From positions 36,390,035 through 36,454,034 of the forward strand of contig CM055110.1 of the NCBI GenBank assembly GCA_029204225.1: DNA of 64,000 bases, in the 5' to 3' direction. The stretch is from Diphasiastrum complanatum (Eukaryota; Streptophyta; Lycopodiopsida; Lycopodiales; Lycopodiaceae). The notes beneath the pieces are model-generated. The model was not told where the DNA came from. It made no database searches and saw only the letters and a program-made list of their open reading frames with translations. Both the position numbers and the translations under genes were made by a program. Shown piece after piece: positions 61,939 through 64,000 of this stretch (position 1 is its first letter; every line of letters starts with the position of its first letter).

Positions 61939-63584
61939 TTAAGGCATGAGCAGCTTCCTTTTGAGGGCCCTCGATTGCAGTGCAACGCTTACACCATACT
62001 GGACAAAGGTTCTGATCAACTCTTGTCGAAATCTATATACATCATCATGAGTATACGACTCAAGAGTGAACTGTCATCACAAAACACGAGAATCAGCAAA
62101 TTACAAACAATGATAGTAATAAAATATGAATAAGAATGAAATGAACTACAAATGAATAGAATATTACCTTTTCAATATCTACATCCGTTTGTAAATTATA
62201 CCATTCAAAAAATAGCTTCATATTGTACAGGACGAACCATGCACAACTAAAAGCGTCATTTTGTTGTACACACTTTGCATATATAGAGCGAAAATTAGTA
62301 ATATTATGATAGAAATTTTATTTATGCTATGACGATACATTTGAATTAAAAAAGGAATATATGCATATTAGAGATAAATTGAATATACCTTGAGAGATTT
62401 AATGGTTATATCTCCAATTGAAGTTGCCATTGTCGGTATTTCCCAAACGACATCATGAAGTACAAAATCAAATTCTCTATGTGTATTTGCAGTTGAGTTT
62501 AATTTTACACATAGAAAATTTGATACTCCCTCCTTATTTATTTTTACAAAAAGAATGTTTAGGCTCCAATGCCGACTGCAACAACCAAGATACAAATATT
62601 GATAAATTCATATTTATGAAAAAATTCAGTTCTTATTAAAGCAATGAGGCATGCAATAATCCAGATTAAAGCAACAAAAACAAAAGAGCAATCTTTACTT
62701 ATTTTCATACGGAATCAAATAGAATTTCGCCATAGGACTACACTCGATAAAATAGACAGCCTTCTCAAAATTGGCTTCTTTCGCCTTTACCGCTCCCATG
62801 AAAAATGGACTAGCTACAAAAATTGTACCATGAGAATCGAAACTAATACTATTCTGCAAAAAAGAAACTCCGGCCTCTACTATTGCATCTGAAATTTCTG
62901 AGGTCTTATCTTTCAGCTCGGCACAAAATTTGGGACCTAATCTAAAGCTTCTACGTGTATCTGGAAGAAAAAAATCATAAAAGTTGTCGAGAAGATCAAT
63001 TTTGTTAGCTAGGTAGGCCTCGTATTGATTATAATGGTCTGAATAAAAAGAACCTGGGCTGGATCATATGGAATTCTCACAAAAAGATTATTTACAGGAG
63101 TAAAAACAGAAGTGGAAACAATATTTACAGATTTCTCTGTTATTTTGTCTAGCTCCTCTTAGGTAATCAACACTTTTGGTGATGAAACCTGCCGAGGAGT
63201 TGGACGAATAACAGATGGAGGAAGGGGCAAATATTCTCGATCTGAGTCAGATTCTCCAGCATCTGACTCAAAGCTCAAGACGACACGAGGTCTCTTGGAC
63301 GGGATAACTCTAGGATGAAGGGAAGCAGCTGGCCTTCGAGATCCAGCCTTCTTGGAGACAGGCTGCTTTCTCTTCCTCCTAGAAGTAGTAGGCAAATCGG
63401 TTCTATCCAGAGGCAGGTCTCTAGAGGTGCTAGCATTATCAACATGCTGACCAGAATATCTGTCCCAAAGCCTTTTGAGAATGACGAAATCCTTTGGCAT
63501 GATGGTGACATGCTTACCATGCACTGCCAAAAGACACGAATCCTCAAAAAACTGGGACATAAAATCTTCTGCAGCACCCTGCAA
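61939..63584 (-). pseudogene. Composite histone H3-like / Ulp1-like protease locus, spliced, with two lesions in exon 1
   Basis: Exons on the minus strand: exon 1 63584(or Met 63560)-62699, exon 2 62575-62389, exon 3 62272-62168, exon 4 62070-61939 (TAA). The three introns (123, 116, 97 bp) are GT-AG with matching phases 2, 0, 0. Exon 1 opens with the H3 helix 2 to C-terminus pattern: ALQGAAEDF, FFEDSCLLAVHGKHVTIMPKD (63520-63490 region). A basic linker follows (RRKRKQPVSKK, SKRPR) and a VVLS-plus-acidic stretch (63284-63240) like a SUMO-interaction motif. Then comes a Ulp1/C48 fold: FYLIPYE into RHWSL (His 62571), a VKLNS block (Asn 62499 where Asp is usual), and QQND-AFSCAWFV (Gln 62266/62263, Cys 62245). 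The end is YRFRQELIRTFVQYG. Exon 1 has TAA at 63161-63159 and a one-base frame change near 63055, unless an intron hides both. Confidence 0.7.
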
Positions 63585-63723
63585 GGCCTACATGGCTGTC
63601 ACGGCAAAACAAACATCCAGCCCAAGTGACAGAGTGACATTCTGAACAATGAAAGACGCGCTTGAGAGCGATATTGGGAGCTAAAAGCGAAAATTTTGCG
63701 AAAAAAAATGAAATTTCTGAGGA

Positions 63724-63733
63724 CTTATATATA
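63724..63733 (-). promoter_or_regulatory. TATA box of the H3/Ulp1-like locus
   Basis: On the minus strand TATATATAAG lies about 165 bp before the Met codon at 63560 and directly downstream of a cluster of G-boxes. A start site near 63695 would follow. The leader would then contain a short ORF beginning at the ATG near 63632. Confidence 0.55.
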
Positions 63734-63744
63734 CGAAATTTCTG

Positions 63745-63983
63745 CACGTGTGAAAAGATGGCAAGGACATGTGTCGATAGATTATTAGCCCACGTGGACT
63801 ATTCGTACTGACAATGATGACCCTATTACTAGGCCACGTGGGCTGAGACACATGCGAGAATGCGCTCTCGACGCTTGTCATTCTCGCACGTGACAGATGT
63901 CAGATCAATCATTCCAGGTACGGCGCATTTATTTTAACCAATCACAAGTTGACACGTGTTCCGTCGTCACTAATCCACACGTG
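63745..63983. promoter_or_regulatory. Cluster of six CACGTG G-boxes
   Basis: Exact CACGTG hexamers begin at 63745, 63791, 63835, 63887, 63953 and 63978. Several have ABRE-type context (CCACGTGG, ACACGTGT). G-boxes bind bZIP and bHLH factors in plants. All lie upstream of the TATA box on the minus strand. Confidence 0.8.
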
Positions 63984-64000
63984 CAAATTTTTTTTTATAA

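Noticed and set aside
63585-63700. N-terminal half of histone H3 on the minus strand
   Set aside because: A few residues align (D-x-x-F...A-M) up to a TAG at 63590, but earlier sequence shows no H3 tail or helix 1, and a TATA box lies only 130 bp further up.

Overview
This is nuclear DNA of a land plant. It carries a spliced ribosomal protein L19 gene in the plant form, a nuclear-type tRNA-Gln, copia retrotransposons primed by initiator Met-tRNA (TGGTATCAGAGC sites), a plant L1-type LINE with a CCHC knuckle, a CACTA transposase remnant and very long GA/CT microsatellites. I cannot assign the lineage further. Most of the window is old, broken, nested transposon sequence. Only three protein loci look like host or host-like genes.

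Layout. 1-8 kb: a pile of decayed copia elements (a long LTR with primer site, gag-protease remnant, a second copia, and a chimeric duplicate of its integrase-RT part). 8.17-8.5 kb: a pseudogene fragment of 40S ribosomal protein S5 (uS7). 9.6-16.5 kb: an LTR (family D), a gypsy remnant, unrecognised ORF debris and a further copia. 17.3 kb: tRNA-Gln(CTG). 18.1-21.7 kb: LTRs of family A in opposite orientations around a copia fragment. 22.74-24.82 kb: RPL19, five coding exons, apparently intact. 26.5-31.4 kb: tandem tRNA-like repeats, a solo LTR of family B, and an LTR of family C whose core promoter is triplicated. 32.54-36.12 kb (minus): a two-exon gene for a protein of about 1,101 residues with three LOTUS/OST-HTH-like modules and a long acidic region. 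39.9-50.1 kb: minus-strand copia and gypsy remnants and minisatellites. 50.15-52.09 kb: a short non-autonomous LTR element whose two LTRs both contain a long CT array. 52.1-56.6 kb: CACTA and LINE remnants. 56.65-61.1 kb: LTRs, a gypsy gag piece and a TGACTCG minisatellite. 61.94-63.58 kb (minus): a composite gene-like locus behind a promoter-like stretch with six G-boxes.

The most unusual locus is the last one. Its first exon encodes the C-terminal half of a histone H3 fold, then a basic, nuclear-targeting linker with a SUMO-interaction-like motif. It then runs into a Ulp1-like (C48) cysteine protease domain spread over phase-consistent exons. Exon 1 carries a TAA and a one-base frame change, so it may be a young pseudogene, part of a transposon, or a gene with an unresolved intron. 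I know of no described H3-Ulp1 protein, but I could not search.

A second theme is the coupling of simple repeats to retrotransposons: CT/GA arrays lie inside the LTRs of at least two families, and minisatellites have grown inside copia coding sequence and inside a non-autonomous element.
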